Of a DNA stretch of 64,000 nt, positions 63,915 through 64,000 are shown in pieces. The position numbers and the translations under genes were made by a program. The stretch comes from Vesta saturnalis (lineage: Eukaryota; Arthropoda; Insecta; Coleoptera; Lampyridae): positions 238,501-302,500 of the forward strand of contig JARFJB010001947.1 of the NCBI GenBank assembly GCA_036346205.1, in the 5' to 3' direction. The notes beneath the pieces are model-generated. The model made no database searches, was not told where the DNA came from, and was given only the letters and a program-made list of their open reading frames with translations. Numbering within the stretch: the stretch's first letter is position 1; every line of letters starts with the position of its first letter.

Positions 63915-64000
63915 TAATTATTATTTTCCAGTCTTTTTAAAGAGGTTTTTATAACTGTTAATGAACGCGTTTCTATAAAACAATTTTGTGTGTATGTAAT

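Larger units (their letters stand above)
55795..64000 (+). mobile_element. Polinton/Maverick-like element B (right end outside window)
   Basis: It begins with an inverted repeat matching the right repeat of element A and continues with a direct match to bases 1-600 (acidic ORF region). It ends with an arm (63170-63850) matching 4400-4860. Orientation is the same as A. Instead of protease it holds extra repeats, a third acidic ORF copy, two SINEs and a mariner-type element. No core Polinton gene survives, so it is a non-autonomous or badly deleted relative; two fused copies are also possible. Confidence 0.55.

Overview
The window looks like repeat-dense, AT-rich animal DNA, most likely from an arthropod and probably an insect. 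The evidence is the set of mobile elements (I-, R1-, CR1- and Jockey-type retrotransposons, Penelope-like elements, Tc1/mariner, a Polinton-like element, tRNA-derived SINEs), the many long (TA)n tracts, and spliced-looking short exons. There is no prokaryotic gene organisation. Almost every recognisable protein is a decayed transposable-element gene read in several frames. All names come from motif recognition by eye; no database search was run.

Layout. 1-5460: remains of a Polinton/Maverick-like element (A): an acidic small ORF, a degraded ORF, an adenain-type cysteine protease relic and a right terminal inverted repeat. A Penelope-like element (PLE C) with a hammerhead-like motif is inserted in it, flanked by a 38-bp direct repeat. 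5500-7850: short tandem repeats and a decayed Tc1-like element (6189-7605). 7850-14050: mostly anonymous AT-rich DNA with (TA)n tracts and one candidate 48-bp exon (10240-10287). 14050-26823: an RTE-like fragment, then three I-like non-LTR elements (E1, E2, E3) in the same orientation, each abutting the (TAA)n tail of the one before. 26824-30760: a CR1/L2-like element on the minus strand, tail-to-tail with E3 and split by an R1-type insertion (27447-28958) with a 13-bp target duplication. 31356-34000: a long (CA)n tract and a 5'-truncated R1-type element with RNase H.

34510-34569 is a candidate host first exon. 36270-45045 holds two head-to-head Penelope-like elements (A on minus, B on plus). 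Their terminal repeats pair a tRNA-like segment carrying Pol III A/B-box matches with a hammerhead ribozyme-like motif. PLE B is split inside its reverse transcriptase by a 3.8-kb nest of TA-flanked elements (39990-43778). 45110-45250 is a candidate host exon on the minus strand. 46741-47300 is a GC-rich tRNA-like/SINE-like segment, 48425-48498 folds as a complete tRNA cloverleaf, and 49347-49763 is a MITE. 50390-52270 (R1-type) and 52950-55560 (Jockey-type) are minus-strand non-LTR relics.

55795-64000 is a second Polinton-like element (B) in the same orientation as A, running past the window end. It contains two more copies of the acidic ORF, two copies of a tRNA-Ala-like SINE in opposite orientation, and a complete but dead mariner-type element with about 215-bp inverted repeats. 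The genes do not form a pathway. The window records nested insertions, probably within introns or between host genes. The points most worth following are the tRNA-like/hammerhead pairing in the PLE terminal repeats, the acidic ORF kept open in three Polinton-associated copies, the chain of I-like elements joined at TAA tails, and three candidate host exons.
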